64,000 nt of DNA from Campylorhamphus procurvoides. Taxonomy: Eukaryota > Chordata > Aves > Passeriformes > Dendrocolaptidae. The stretch spans positions 248,001 to 312,000 of the forward strand of contig WBMV01004773.1 of the NCBI GenBank assembly GCA_013396655.1, read 5' to 3'. The notes beneath the pieces were generated by a model. The model saw only the letters and a list, made by a program, of their open reading frames with translations, made no database searches and had not been told where the DNA came from. The position numbers and the translations under genes were made by a program. This document shows positions 27,096 through 40,170 of this stretch, piece by piece. The first letter of the stretch is position 1, and every line of letters starts with the position of its first letter.

Positions 27096-29149
27096 AAATC
27101 CAAGAAATAGTCTGAAGTGGGCAGAAAACTCCTGATAAGGACAAGATCACTTTGAAGGTCCTGCAATAGAGGTTCTCTTCTCATTGTGGATTATTTAGGA
27201 GCAGAAAACAGCATTTATTCTTGGCTTTTAAAAATAGCTTATTTGGGATTAAAAAAATGGACTTTATTCCAGATCTACCTGATTTTTAAAGGGATGTCAC
27301 ACAAAGAAAACAGATCAGATGTTGTTATTCTCACATAAAGAAAGATATGAATGTGATTGAATCAGTGATCTGGCTCAAATTTAATGACAAAATATGACAC
27401 TTTCACACCCTAAGTAATCCCCAGTAAGTCTTCCTATTTATTCCTTCTCTTTCACTCAGATATGACAATGCCTTTACATGTAGTTGCTACTGTGTTATGT
27501 ATCACTCAGTGTTTCAGTGGTTTAGGTAATATTTACCTACAATTTTAAAACAATTGAGTTATTACAGCTAAAATTGAGAATATTCATTAAGAATATTATT
27601 TATATTCTTGCTCATTAGTAACTCCAAAAGATATAAATTTGCACTCTTTCATGTTAGTTGACTCAGAGAGAGTTTTTGCATGCTTAAAGATTAATTGAAA
27701 GTTTATAGTTTTATAAATTTTATAGAAAATTTATAGAAACAGTAAAATGATTACTTTTTGTTTATATTTTTCAGCTAATAAGTAACCGGTTTCTTTTTTT
27801 TTTCATCTTTCTATATCACAGACACAACAGTAGATGAAATCCTGGCAGCCTCAGCAAGCACTAGTAGATGGTTTATATGACCATATGTGTGGTTTAATTT
27901 CTCATTATCTTTATCATGCATTTTGCTGAGTGGAAAAGAGTCAAAGAAAACAAGTGAACTAGAGAGCAGTATCAAAGGTGAGCAACAGTTCAGATATAGA
28001 GTATGACAAAAGTTAAAAAAGCAGGGGGTAAAATAGCACATTGGCAACAAATTAGTTCTGTATTATACCACAATGAATAAAGAAATATGAAGATTAGACT
28101 TTGAAGCAGTATTCAATTCAGAAATGGGACAATAATTATGTATATTTCTACCTCTTTACATGTATCAGAATTGGATATTGACAACCTTACTTGTCTTTGT
28201 AGATGTACTGTTTCAGTGTATTTATTGACATGTATCATATTTATCAGAAGTTCTTTATATATGCTTAACCTCTGAAGGAATTAAAGTCTCATTTGCATAA
28301 TTACATTAAAAGTGCATTTTTTATGAGAAGAAGTGGACCAAAATGGTTAGTCTGGTCCGAATAACAAGCCTGCATTCTGAAAGTATTTGATGACCAGTTT
28401 TATATAAATATTCCCAGTCTTTATTTTGCTAAACTGTATATTGAAGATACTTTGTTAGGAAATGACTGCTACATTTTCCATTCAACTTTTTACCTTAATT
28501 GCACAATTGCATGCCTCAAAAGACTTATTCAGGAACAAAAAGCTACATTTGTTAATAGACATGTGGCAAGAGGCCAAAATATGTCAAACTATGAGTGACA
28601 ATTGAGAATTAATTGAAAATTTCCCAGTCATTATTACTTGTGAAGAAATATCTGACTTATTGAAAACCAGGTATGTCTAAGTCCCTGTCTATTCCCAGTA
28701 CATAAAACCCCTGAGTTCAAACACATTTTTCAAGAAATAGTTCTTGCACCTAGAAGATAGCAAATTGCAATTTGTTTTTAAACCTGCATTCACTGTTGGA
28801 ACTTGTAACACTCAGTGCATTTGGATCCTTTCTGTGATCCATACCTCCAAGATGGAAGGTTCACTGCTAACATCAGGGCACGACAATCCAGTAAGAGCCC
28901 ACTATCAAAGAGCTAGTGATGCTGGTTGTAAAGGAATCAAACTGCAGTGCAGTATTCTACTCCTCTCCTCAGCTTTCAGGCAGTACCTTAATGAAATAAA
29001 GAAAACTGACAGAGACAGATGAGGTCTGGGTGTGACAACTGCTTTTAGAGGCACGTGGAGCCAAAATAATTCAATGCAAGCAATATTATGATCAATAACA
29101 CCTCCTAGGCTTGTTAATTCCATTATCTACAGGTCTGTGTGGCTCTGCT

Positions 29150-29222
29150 TGGTTGTTTTGTTTCTTCCCCCTTTTTGGTGGTGATTGTTTTTCTTTTTTT
29201 TTGGTTGGTTGTTTTTTTTTTT
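29150..29222. repeat. T/G-rich low-complexity tract
   Basis: Runs of T with g or gg interruptions and one cccc block: the complement of the A/C-rich class seen elsewhere in the window. Confidence 0.8.
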
Positions 29223-31169
29223 AAATAATTAAAATTATTGCAATCTAGCGATAGTGAACAATTTGCACTGGATTCATTTTTGGAAAAAGCAGTCAGTGCC
29301 ACCCTGGTGTACCTTTTGGACACAGTTTGTAAACTTTAATTACAAAGCAAGACATTTGCAACACACATTGGCTAGTCCAGTTCAATAAAGACTCTTAGTA
29401 CAGTGAAAAGAATAATGAAATTTCCTGGATGCTTCAGGGAAAGAATAGGTACAGTAGAAGTATTTACTAAAAACAAGTTTTGTGTGGTAGTGTCAAACTA
29501 AGCAAAGTCACTGGATCAAACTGTAGCTGAGGTAAACTAAATTAATTATACCAGCATCTAACAAAGTAGAAACTATCATGCAGTGTCACATTGCAAAATC
29601 CAAACTGCTACCTATATGGTTGTGATCCCCACAGAATACATTTCTTTTCAACATCACAGTTTGAGCACAGCACCTTTTCATCAAATGCCAGCTTAAACAT
29701 AGTGTCACTTATTTTATTTTGGGTGCACCAGCAGTTTTAATAAAGTCAAAACAATTCAGGAAAGCAAATCTAGGGGGACTCATCCTATTTTTGGATGGAA
29801 TCAACTGTTTAATACAGTATGTAATTTTAAATTTTGTATTCAGTGAAATCCAAAAAAAATAAAATTAAAATTTTCTTTCTTAAGGAAATGGTTGAACGTT
29901 TATACTTTCTTAAACACCTTCCTCTATGTCCATTGAAAGAACATCTTGTTGAGAGTGAGATGCATTTGACAAATATTTCTGTTGCACCATCTACACATCT
30001 TCATGTTAGAGAAAGAGATCAACATAAAGATTTTGTACCTAATTTCTTCTTTATCTTTCTTTAAATAAGTTGGGAATTCTTTTTTTATGTAATCAACCAT
30101 GGTTCATTAGACACCGTGGTAAATAGTAGAGCTGTAAATGCATTCAGTTATACACTTGTTTGCATCTTAGTAAGTAATTAATAGAATTGTTATATTCTTT
30201 CTCACTGTGTCGCACAGTTTTCAGATCATGTAGTCAAAAAACCCTACTGAGATAACTCAGTTTTATAATCTATTTTAGGCTTAGATAAGCAATGGAATGT
30301 TGTCATGGGAATCAATAATTAACATGATTATGTTTGACCTGCATATATCAACTGATAAAGGTGCAGCAAAGCAAAACAATCTTACAGTTCTAGGACTGGA
30401 GGAGAGCAGCAAAATAGACACATATAAAAGTAGCATAAACTGATTAGAGATTATTTTTTGTGGCCTTATAAGTCTTTCTAAGGACAAAAAAATCATTACT
30501 TTTTATTTTAGAACTGCATTTTAAATTACCACCAGCAATCAATGAAATTGCTGAGGCTGAGTCCACACCAGGCTAGAAACCTGCATTCTAATGCTGTCTA
30601 TAAGGCCTTTAAAACAGAGACATAGCCATAGCTCTAATCTGAAAATAACATCCACATCAGCTGACCTATACATCTAGATCAATAATAATCTATCCAAGTT
30701 TTCTTGCTGATCTTCATCAACAATTATTTTGTCTTAAAAATAAAGAAACTTGATAGCTCAATTCCCTGATGGAAAAAGGCTGGAGTACTTAATTTATTTT
30801 AATTGTTAAGGAATAATTTATATGAATAATAGAGCAATTCTGATAAAAGCAATAGCAGCCTGTCTATGACAACTTTGTCTCTTAGATTTCCTGCTTGGAG
30901 GATATGTAGATTGCTGATGTCTTCATTTTTTAATGGACAGGAAAATATAAACTAACTTTTCCTCTTTTTAGCTTCCCTGCAGCATCTAGGGCCATTTGTT
31001 TTAGATATCAAAACAAAAATAATGTCAGTGTTTACATTCTCTATACTATTTCAACCTATGACAAAATTGATATGTTCTCAATGATAGACCTAAAAATGTA
31101 TTTTCAAAGGGGAATAATTCAGTTGAAATATTTTGATATGGTTCTTGCAGGGGGGAATAAAAATCAATA

Positions 31170-31735
31170 TTCTGCACATATTTATGCATATTTACATGAG
31201 CTACCTGGGAAAAAAGCTTTTTCTATAATTGCAGATGGCACAGTCATTGGGGTGTTAAATCTAAGTAGATGTCATTTTAGAAAGAAACAGTTTGGTAAAC
31301 TAGGTGCACTTGAGAAACATATAGGTTATGTCACTTGCTATATCCCATATGTATATATCAAGAATACACATCAAACTGGTGGAGAAAAAGAAAGAGTGCT
31401 CTAAACTATCTGGGAAGGATTTAAGAGAGCATAATCAGATTATTCTTGTATATGGCATAATGAAGGAATTGAAAACCTAACTTGTTCCAGGTGTGCCTGA
31501 GTAAAGGGAAGATCTGCTAAAATTTGACCTCTATAAAGCTATTTGGAAGATCACATATACAACAGTATGGCAAGTTATACAGTTGCACCTTATAAGGTGT
31601 TGAAGCACTAAAAATAGCCCAAGAAAGGCCCAATAGGGATGATCCAAGGTATAGGAAACTTGCCACATAGTGAAATACTAAGAAAACTCATCCTAATACC
31701 TCTAGTGAGAAAATCAGAGATATTTGATCTACAGG
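31170..31735 (+). mobile_element. ancient decayed CR1 LINE relic (reverse-transcriptase part)
   Basis: Recognisable only after translation. In the frame covering 31072-31404, IADGTVIG (alanine codon at 31231) aligns with the CR1 catalytic box FADDTKLG, and KLGALEKH follows where CR1 has a similar LEKW stretch. At 31599, VEALKIAQERP resembles the conserved IEALERVQRRA. In another frame, MIQGIGNLPHSEILRKL (from 31639) resembles MIQGLEHLSYEERLREL. The pieces are in CR1 order and at roughly CR1 spacing (about 135 codons from box to MIQG, against about 150). The second catalytic aspartate is replaced (ADG) and frameshifts and stops are present, so this is a dead, old copy. The downstream pieces are firmer than the catalytic-box match; both limits are approximate. 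Confidence 0.6.
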
Positions 31736-33335
31736 TGCATGATTTGGCACAAATGTTAATTAAAAAAAAAAAAAAGTTCCTTCAAACTAGGTGATAAAGT
31801 CGTAAGAATAAATAAGTACAAGCAAAAATGGAGCTAAAGATATCATCCTTATTTTAACATAGATAATTTCAGTCCCTTTTGCCATCAGCAAATGGCTTTG
31901 ATCTCCTTTTGATTGATTTCTTCCAAAACATCTGAAAAGTGTTAACAAATTTCTCTTTGCTTCTTTCCTTTCAAGTATTTGTGACTTAGTTGAAAATATT
32001 ACATTGCTTACATTGTTATGCATCTGATAATATACTGGTTTGTTTCTGTCATAGAATGTGGTTTTAATTTTAATACTCAATATTTTCTCCTCAAGAATAC
32101 TTTGGATTGTATAATTACATTGCAATTCCTGTGATTACACATCTCTCTTATTTTTTCTTTAATTGACTGATATCACATTTATCACCTAGGTTCTAACGAG
32201 CAGCTTGTCCTGCAGAAAATGCCAGGCCCTTCAGGAAATAGCTCCAAATGCCACACTTCAAATTTGTCTCTCAGTATGAACTTTTTTGCAGCTCGGAATT
32301 GTTTGGAAGATGAAGTGATTTAATTCATCATTAGCAAAAATATCACTCTGAAGCTAGCAAATTATCAATAAAGATGACAAAAGATGGCTGTGGTATGGGA
32401 CCTAAGGTGGTCTGGAAGAGGCAAAAATCTATTTACATACAAACATACACATTTTACGAAGGGTCTGGTGCCAAAGTGATGATAAACATGGTTTAGTACA
32501 GTTCTGCCTTTTCTCCCCAAAAGTTAGCCCGCAACCGAAACTGAGACATTCTGAGAGAGTGGGGGCCTTCTGCAGTATGTAGGTTGGAGAGCACAGCAGC
32601 CAACATCCTATCACAGTCAAGTCAGGTTCTCATTGACTACAAACAGCTACCTGGAGAATTTACAGCTCTTAATTCCCAACAGGATAGAAACCTGAGTGAG
32701 TAAATAGGAAAGATCTAAATACATACTTCTCCCAGAAGTCATCATGAAATCTGATCCTAATGGATCGTTTATGAAATGGTTGATATTAAATACTCTCCAG
32801 TGTGTCTGTCAAGCATGTAACATATGCTTAAACAAAACATTTCTAACCAGAAAGGAAATTTTAAATGTGTTATCATTTTGTGAAACTCCATAGGTTGGCA
32901 ACAATGACGGATATACAGTTGCTCCCATCAAAGTACACATATTCTAAAGTATAGAATATGAAACAGCATCTTCAAATGCAACTACTTTTTTTTTTCAAAA
33001 AGTGATGGTTGTGTTTGACTTTCTTCTCTGATGATCAGGATTGGCTTCTGATGCGATCTGTTCAATTGATTGATGTCTTGCCACACAGCGATGACAGTAG
33101 GATGGGCTTTACTAGCATGTTCATAATATGAATCACCCTAACATGAACACCAGTTGGTTGTTCACTAATTCAGCAAATTTTGAAAGATCAGACATTTTTC
33201 TAGTAAGATTTGTAAAGGCCTGGAATGACTCTTTGTCTGACCATATAAACTGTAAAGAAAGAATGTAATATTTTTAATTTAGAAATAAAGTACTCTACAT
33301 AGATATTCCTTCCTAAGTGATTTCCCTTGAAATAT

Positions 33336-33409
33336 TAAAACAAACAAACAAACAAAAAAGTTCGAACAAATAAAACAAACAAACAAACAAAAACACACAA
33401 AAAAACCCG
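33336..33409. repeat. (AAAC)n low-complexity tract
   Basis: Two blocks of clean aaac repeats separated by a short interruption. The minus-strand frame at 33313-33507 is a Phe/Leu/Cys-rich translation of it and is not a gene. Confidence 0.9.
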
Positions 33410-34427
33410 AGCCAAAAATACAGCTTGCTGGGGAAATAGAAAAAGTAAATTAGTCTTTTGTTTGAAAGGGAAACCAGTTGTCTACAGGACAGTAGACCAT
33501 GCAGCATTGTAATGGAGCTCTATTACATAAATGGTAATTTTTTTTCATGTTATTTTGACTAAGATTACCTATCTGTTAACGTAACTATTTTAAAGACTTG
33601 GATGTATAAAATAGTGGAACATTTATTTGGGCAGAAAGCCCTTGACCTATCTTCACTTGTATCACTGTGATATTTGCTTATGCTACTCCATCATTATCTG
33701 TCTCCAGAACTGACAGTAAATTTCAGTAATGGGTATACTACTGGAAGGCAAAGAAAAATGGGAGAGCAATGCTGGGTTTACTTATCTTAACATTCTTTTT
33801 GCTGTTGCCTCTAGGAGAAACAAAATAACCCCTTTTTTATGGTGTGTTCTAAATCTATTTCTCAGACCTTTTCCACCTTAAGTACTGTCGTCTCCACACT
33901 TCTAGAACTCAGAAATAAAAATTTTGCAGATCATGAGCTTTGAAATCATGATGTTAAAATCTTTTCATCTTCATTTGTTTGGTTGTTTCTTTTCTTAAAT
34001 ATAATGCTAAAGAACAACAAAAGTGACTAACTCATTGCTATTTCCTAATTTGGCTGATAGGAGATTATGCATTTGTGAGTGTTTTTTTTCCATACTTTTT
34101 TGTTCACATCTGCCAAAACCCGGAAAAAATGGTTTCCCTAAATTATTTTGCTGATGATATTTTGTTTATTATTTAACATTTCCTTGAAGTCTCTATCTTT
34201 TCACTGTTCTAGTCAGAAAAAAGAAAAAATTGGTAAGTCCTTTCTTAAAAGTTGTATCATGTTCCTTAAGGTAACACATTTTAAAGATTGAAAATTGTGC
34301 AGAAGTGTGCCCTAAATAGTTATTTCACACTAATTATCTCTTTTTATTAATATTATTTCTTTTTATGGTCGCTATAACTTCTTCCCATTTTACAATGCAT
34401 TATGTCAGTACATAGCTCACTGCTTTC

Positions 34428-34455
34428 CTGAATATACTTTTCTGAATATACTTTC
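34428..34455. repeat. 14-bp tandem duplication
   Basis: ctgaatatactttt is followed directly by a second near-identical copy (ctgaatatacttt), consistent with slippage. Confidence 0.8.
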
Positions 34456-34901
34456 TCTCATGGTAAATAGGTTCACCAGTGTAATTTATAACATAATAGC
34501 ACTTCAAAATACTCCCTATTGGACAACTTAGCCCTCATTCATTTACTAGCATAGGAGCTGTTTTAGGAGTTATTTAAAGGCTGGTTCACGTGTGATAATA
34601 TACTGGTATTTTAGCTTTGTTAATTTTGGTTTTGATTTGTGTTAATAACTGGCATCATCTATGAAAAGAAAGGTTACTGAAAGAACATATTATTTTTTTT
34701 AATGATGAGTTCTTTCATTACACGTCAGATATTTAAAACTGTTTATTATGCAGATTTCTTGAAAAACTACTGGGAAGGCTTGAAATAAAACAGAAAGTTT
34801 GAAGAAACCAGTAGAGGCACAACTAGAAATGAGACAAGTTTGCCTTTAACCAACTAGGAAATAAAACTAGCTATGGTACAGACAGATCAGCCTTTCACAT
34901 C

Positions 34902-34926
34902 GATGTTAACTCTGACAGTTAACATC
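34902..34926. repeat. 10-bp-stem inverted repeat
   Basis: gatgttaact (34902-34911) and its exact reverse complement agttaacatc (34917-34926) are separated by ctgac. Each arm carries GTTAAC, which resembles half of an HNF1-type site, but no gene is visible nearby. Confidence 0.85.
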
Positions 34927-35031
34927 TTTAAAGGATGAATTAGACAGGTCTTAGACTGTGGTTTTTAGATGATTTGCTGTGGTATGTGCAGAAAAGGATT
35001 AAAGATTTCCTAATTTCCATCATAGATCACA

Positions 35032-35126
35032 AAGAAACAAACAGCCCCCGAAACAATAACACAAACAAACAAATCTCAACCAATTTTAAAAAAAAAAAAA
35101 CAAACTCACCACACCCAAAACCCAAA
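35032..35126. repeat. A/C-rich low-complexity tract
   Basis: AAAC-type repeats with an internal A run of about 14 bases, tailing into cccaaaaccc. Confidence 0.85.
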
Positions 35127-38100
35127 CTGACCTGCTAGAACTATGTAAGTACACTTACTTTTTCCATGACAGATATTGCAAAAGCTGCCACAGAACCACT
35201 ATGAAACTGCAAAGGGGAAAACATGCTTGTCCTATGGAAAAAAAATGATGTTACACAGCATGTAGAATAGCTGAAAACCTGGTAGATAAGTTATACAGAA
35301 TATGGTGCCTAAGGAATTTATCTTTTAAAAAAGACAGCCTGAATATATAAACGAGTGACTGAGTACCAAAATTTTTGCTAGGCCTCAGTCTCCTCTGAAT
35401 TTTAAACAGAAAATAGACCAACAACTCACTAACTGAATACACAGCTAGAAATGAATTATGGGGTGATAGCACAGATTACAAAAAATAACCACTTGCTATA
35501 TTTTGTGGGAACAGAAGAAAAAAAAACACTGATAGCAGAAATTAATAAAATAAACAAATGTGATACATTGTTGAGAAGAAGAAAAAGATCAATCACATTT
35601 ATTCTTTTATAAAGAAACAAACATTAATTTGTCTTTTGCATTTAAAAGGGTTATAGCTCATGGGGTTTTGCCACTTATAATATCTAAACTAGAATGTCAA
35701 GCATTTGAAGATGAATCATCTTTTTTCTAGGAAAAAAGTGATTGGGTTGTTTCAAACCTCTAATGACATATTTGTCACACGCTGATTTGGCAGAGCGTCT
35801 AGCTTATCAGTAATTGTATTGTGAAAGCACTAAATTTAAACTGTGGCTACTAAACAGCTCTCCCAAATAATTCTCCAGACTGTGTTTAATTTCTGTGCTA
35901 TGATATCCTTTCTGAGCTAAATGTCTCCATGTTTCTTTTCAAAGTGTTGCTTTGATGAGGGCTTTCTTTCAATTAATTCACTGTTGCCACCTTCACCTCT
36001 TCCTTGCACCCCTGCCAGATTTGCTATGTCATGGTGTTCCCACACTTGTCTCCTGAGTTTGAGGAGTGAAACTGCCTTTCCCTGCCAGTTTGGGAATGGT
36101 GCTTTCTATCAGTTTGCTGTCTTTCATGCTATCGTTAGCATTGGTGTGTCTTGCTGGAAAGACCTACCTGACCGAATCCCAGGTTGGTGGTTTATCTTCA
36201 GGAATAGTCTCATCATGAGCTCCTAAACCATCCCACTCATAAACAAACCAACCTATCCAGAGAGTAGTGAATTTCGTTTTCATTTTTGTTCTTATGTGTT
36301 TGCTGGACATATAATGGTTTTTATAATTGAGTTGGCTTAGTAGATACAGTCTATATTCAGGCAGTGTTTGTTGAGTTCTTTCTTCAAAGACTTCAAATTT
36401 GCTGACTTGTTTACACAGCTTGTGCTACATAAGTAGTCAGATTATGCACACAGCATTATTTCTGACCCTTTGTTTACCTTTAATCCTAAAATCCAATTTG
36501 TTTTTTGAGTGTCCCAATAGATGGTGGAGGAGAAAAGAAAACATTTCAAAAGGAAAAAGAGGTACCTGGGCAACTTAAAAAGACAATTTATTTTCTATTC
36601 TTTTGTGCATGTAAAACACTCATGGCTTTAAAGATAATCTAGCATTTAGGGACATAAAACTTGTTTTGGAAAAGAAAGACAAAAAAGGGAGACAATTAAT
36701 CAGCTGTTTAACATACTTCAACATACAGGAGAATGTTTCCAACCAAAATATGAGTGGTCAGCTATTTTTGTCTCTTTTCAGCAGCTGCAAAGTGAAAGTC
36801 AATTTTTTTTCTCTCATTTTTTTATTTATGTATAAAACTCCAGGCTTGATTTTTAGTAGCTACAGATAGGCCCTAAATTTTGATATAAAGAACACCATTT
36901 CTGAATCTGAACCACTATCTTTTCTGTTAGTCCTGTCCAAATTTAGTTTTCCTTAGGATTTTGCCAAGTCCAAAGCACTATATTTGGTCTTGATTATCTA
37001 TACAATTTCCCTGAAAAATACCTACGCATACATAGGAATTTTACTTGAGAAAATTGTAAGGAAAAAAAAAATCCTTTTTGTTTTTCTGTCACTGAACATG
37101 AACAAACATAGAAAATGATAAACTATTATGGTACACATTTTCTCCTTTTAATCTAATAAATGGATTTGAAATAGAAGCCATTTTATTGTGCAAAATTTTA
37201 TTTGTGCAAAAGAATGAACAACTTTATCTGAAATAGAGTTTACAAACAACAACATGTAACAGAAGAAGTACATGCATACATTTTTCAGCTGATCAAGAAT
37301 AATATCTGTGTCATTAATGCTATTTCTTAATAATGATATTCCAGTCAAATTTCATTTTGTTTGGTACAGTAAAAATATGGAAAAAATGGTCGCTCACAAC
37401 ACAAAAATTTAACAGTTAAAAATACAGTATTGTAGGTTAAGGTTTATAAGTTATTGAATATTTTTGCTGGCTTTTAAAAGAAGTTATCAATCTTTGGATT
37501 GCCATGGAACTTAATTTTTAACTTTACCTATTTTTTGTAAGAAAAGTTAGTCTTGTTATGATAGTAAGTTAAGATAAATTCGTGTAATAAAGATTAATAA
37601 ACTCACTCCGCATCTTCTTTCTTCAGGTATGATACTCAACTGGTATAACTTCAGAAACATTCAGGTGCTTAATAGAGAATGAATACGATTGGGTACTGTC
37701 AAAATATTTTTTGGTACCTCCCAAATTTGTTCTTTAACTTTGGGATTACTAAATGTGTTCAATTGTAAAAATCAAAACATATGTATGTATATGCATATGT
37801 ATATGTACATGGATATGTAAGGTAAAAGTCACAGCTGTTTCATGCTGAAAAAAGGCTTCTCATGAAAAAACCCAAGTATTACTTCAGGGGATTTACAGCT
37901 CCAATTTTGCCTTCATGTTAGATACACCTGTTATGCTGTTTCTTTCAGAGCTGCCACCTGCAGCAGTTTTGCATCAATTATTATATAATTAACATGTCAA
38001 ACATGGGCTTCGGGATTACTGAGATTTACCTATTCACTCTCTACTTACTTCACAAAATATACTACTTTGAACCTGTAATGACCTACCATATTTCAGCATC

Positions 38101-38266
38101 CTGTGCTTAATGAGTGAAAAGCTACCTCAGAAGCGAATCCTAACAAACAGATTCTTAAAGTAATGAAAAAAATGGAATAAAAAATCGTAACTCAGAACAA
38201 ATATATGTTATCAAAAATTATCCAACACCCTACAAAATTTTGTTATTTTTAAATAGGGCAGTTTTT

Positions 38267-38340
38267 TAAAAAAACAAAACAAAACAACAAAGCAAACAAA
38301 CAAAAACAAAACAAAAAAACAAACACAAAACAAAAAACCC
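38267..38340. repeat. (CAAAA)n low-complexity tract
   Basis: About 75 bp of A runs broken by single C and occasional G. Confidence 0.9.
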
Positions 38341-39455
38341 ACATGACTGGGGAGAAAACTTACTCTCTAAGATGTTAGTGAAGGAAAATAGGAAGTTTAT
38401 TGTTGGCTAATCAGTGTTGTAAACTGGTCTTCAATTACTGTAAATCAAAACATCAAACATTTCTTTTTCCTCCCTATCCCACAATTATTTCAATTCAGAA
38501 AACCAAGACCTTTTGTATCCTTGTACTTTGAAAATTAAGGCTTAAGTTAAATATTGAATAAACTAGATCTTTTTCTCTCTTGTTTTCATTGTGACCTGGA
38601 AATCACTTGAGGTTTTTCCTGCTTTGTTGCACAAAGTACAAATAAAACAGTGAATTCATCCTTATGAGACTGTGAAGACAATCCACTTCAGATAGAGCAA
38701 TTTCATTTCTCTTTTACATTTCAATGTAGAATGGGTTGGATCCAATACTACCATTTCACTTAATTCTCTACTTCTCACTTCTTTAACTACAAAAAACTTC
38801 CCAAAAACTATGTATTTCTTTCTGTGTGGGTGTGTGTATAAAGAAACATGTTCACTGCTCAAATTATACCTGAAGGCAGAAAATTGCACCAGAACACAAT
38901 AAATGATTGCATCAAAGAAAGGCATAGCACACAGAAAGTGAACTTATCCCCACACATCAATATGGGCTCTCTCAGCTATAGCTAGAGCCTGAGACTGGTT
39001 TTCTATTGCATCAATTTTTATGTCATTAAAAATAATTGACAGTATCCAGTACAAATATTAAAGAGCTAAAGTAATAACACGAGTGAGCAGAGCATGGCAT
39101 CACTTTTTTATTTTTTCCTCTCTAGGGTTGGGTGTCTTTGTGCATATGGGAGAGGCTACTTCTTCCAAACACCATTCTCTGTTTTTACTGAGTGAATATA
39201 ACTTAGCCCTGAAGCCATATACAAGGCTATATAAGCTACAAAGGATCTGGCTCCTTGGTCTATGGATAAATGGATGCAACATATATATGCCAGCCTTTTA
39301 AGGGAACGTAGTACTAACTTTTGATAACATACACTACTCGCACAATACCCATGATTGGAATCAGATGATATTCATGCAAGGGTTTAACAAGAACTCAAGG
39401 AAATCAAAAAATGAATGCTAATGATGATGTATAACCTCTCAAGGAAAATTACTTG

Positions 39456-40170
39456 ATACCTGTGGACTGAAGGGAGGCAAATGTAAGTGTTAATTTTACA
39501 AAAAGGTTTCAAAAGGGTTTAAAGAACTTCAGAGTTGTTAATAGGTATTATAAAGGATAAAGAAAAAAATAATAAAAAAATAATAAAGAATTGTGGATGT
39601 CTGGGTGAATGCTGTACTTGGGAAGGGACAACAGTCTTCTTTTTTAGAAGTTGATGTTGCAAAACTTTAGTCCCTCAACTTTTCATTACATTTGGATAAG
39701 AGTGGCCAAATTCTTGTATCTTCCATAGATTTCCACAAGGCTTTTGATAAAATTCCTTACCTCAGGCTTTTAACAGAATTAAGCAGCCACTGCATTTAAA
39801 GGTATTAATTCAGACTGTAGGAGTAAAGAGTTATTTTGCATAATGCAGGAGGGGGGTGGGAGTGGTGCCATCAATGGAATTGCTCCAGAGGCTGTGCTCG
39901 AACTCATTCTGGCCCCTGTGTTGTCTGACATACCATCAATAATCTGGATAAGAGGCAAGCAGTGAGGCAAGCTGATTTGTCATGAAGCTACTAAAAAGAG
40001 TAAGGACAACTGCAATAAATTGTTGAGGCTCTTCAGGGTCCAAACAATGAAATGAAAAAATGACATGTGAAAAAGATTATAGATTAATATAAAGGTGCAC
40101 ATGGGGAAAAATAAGTCTATTTCCACAAATAAAACAATGAACTCTAGTTTACCACCAGGAGTATTAGGTT
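39456..40170 (+). mobile_element. ancient decayed CR1 LINE relic (RT palm region)
   Basis: The plus-strand frame at 39728-39757 reads DFHKAFDKIP, matching the conserved DFSKAFDTVP of CR1 reverse transcriptase. In the same frame, 61 codons downstream (39911), GPCVV, a stop, then HTINNLD matches GPVLFNIFINDLD of CR1 at nearly the spacing expected (about 64 codons). Around 40092, KVHMGKNK resembles KVLHLGRNN. Upstream near 39475, a degenerate stretch resembles the region before the palm domain. Several stops and at least one frameshift show it is long dead. It is far more diverged than the minus-strand CR1 copies. Boundaries are approximate; no 3' terminal motif was found. Confidence 0.72.

Larger units (their letters stand above)
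21991..31169. other. unique non-coding DNA with A/C-rich tracts
   Basis: No gene or interspersed repeat recognised. Low-complexity A/C-rich tracts lie at 22452-22492, 25795-25877 and 27004-27095, with a T/G-rich one at 29150-29222. A hairpin lies at 26864-26903. A somewhat more GC-rich patch around 24320-24650 has no frame or motif that I can tie to a gene. The 108-codon frame at 25000-25326 has no recognisable domain. Confidence 0.6.
31736..39455. other. unique AT-rich non-coding DNA with A/C-rich tracts
   Basis: No gene recognised. It contains AAAC-type tracts at 33336-33409, 35032-35126 and 38267-38340, a 14-bp tandem duplication near 34428-34455, a 10-bp-stem hairpin at 34902-34926 and an imperfect TATG-rich stretch near 37778-37826. 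Open frames up to 112 codons show no family resemblance. Confidence 0.6.

Noticed and set aside
26999..27184. Hydrophobic Phe/Gly/Trp/Leu-rich small protein on the minus strand
   Set aside because: It is a straight translation of the AAAC low-complexity tract.
31072..31404. 110-codon plus-strand frame as a candidate gene
   Set aside because: Its second half fits a decayed CR1 reverse transcriptase, and further CR1 pieces follow downstream in other frames.
33313..33507. Cys/Phe-rich small membrane-like protein on the minus strand
   Set aside because: Also a translation of an AAAC tract.
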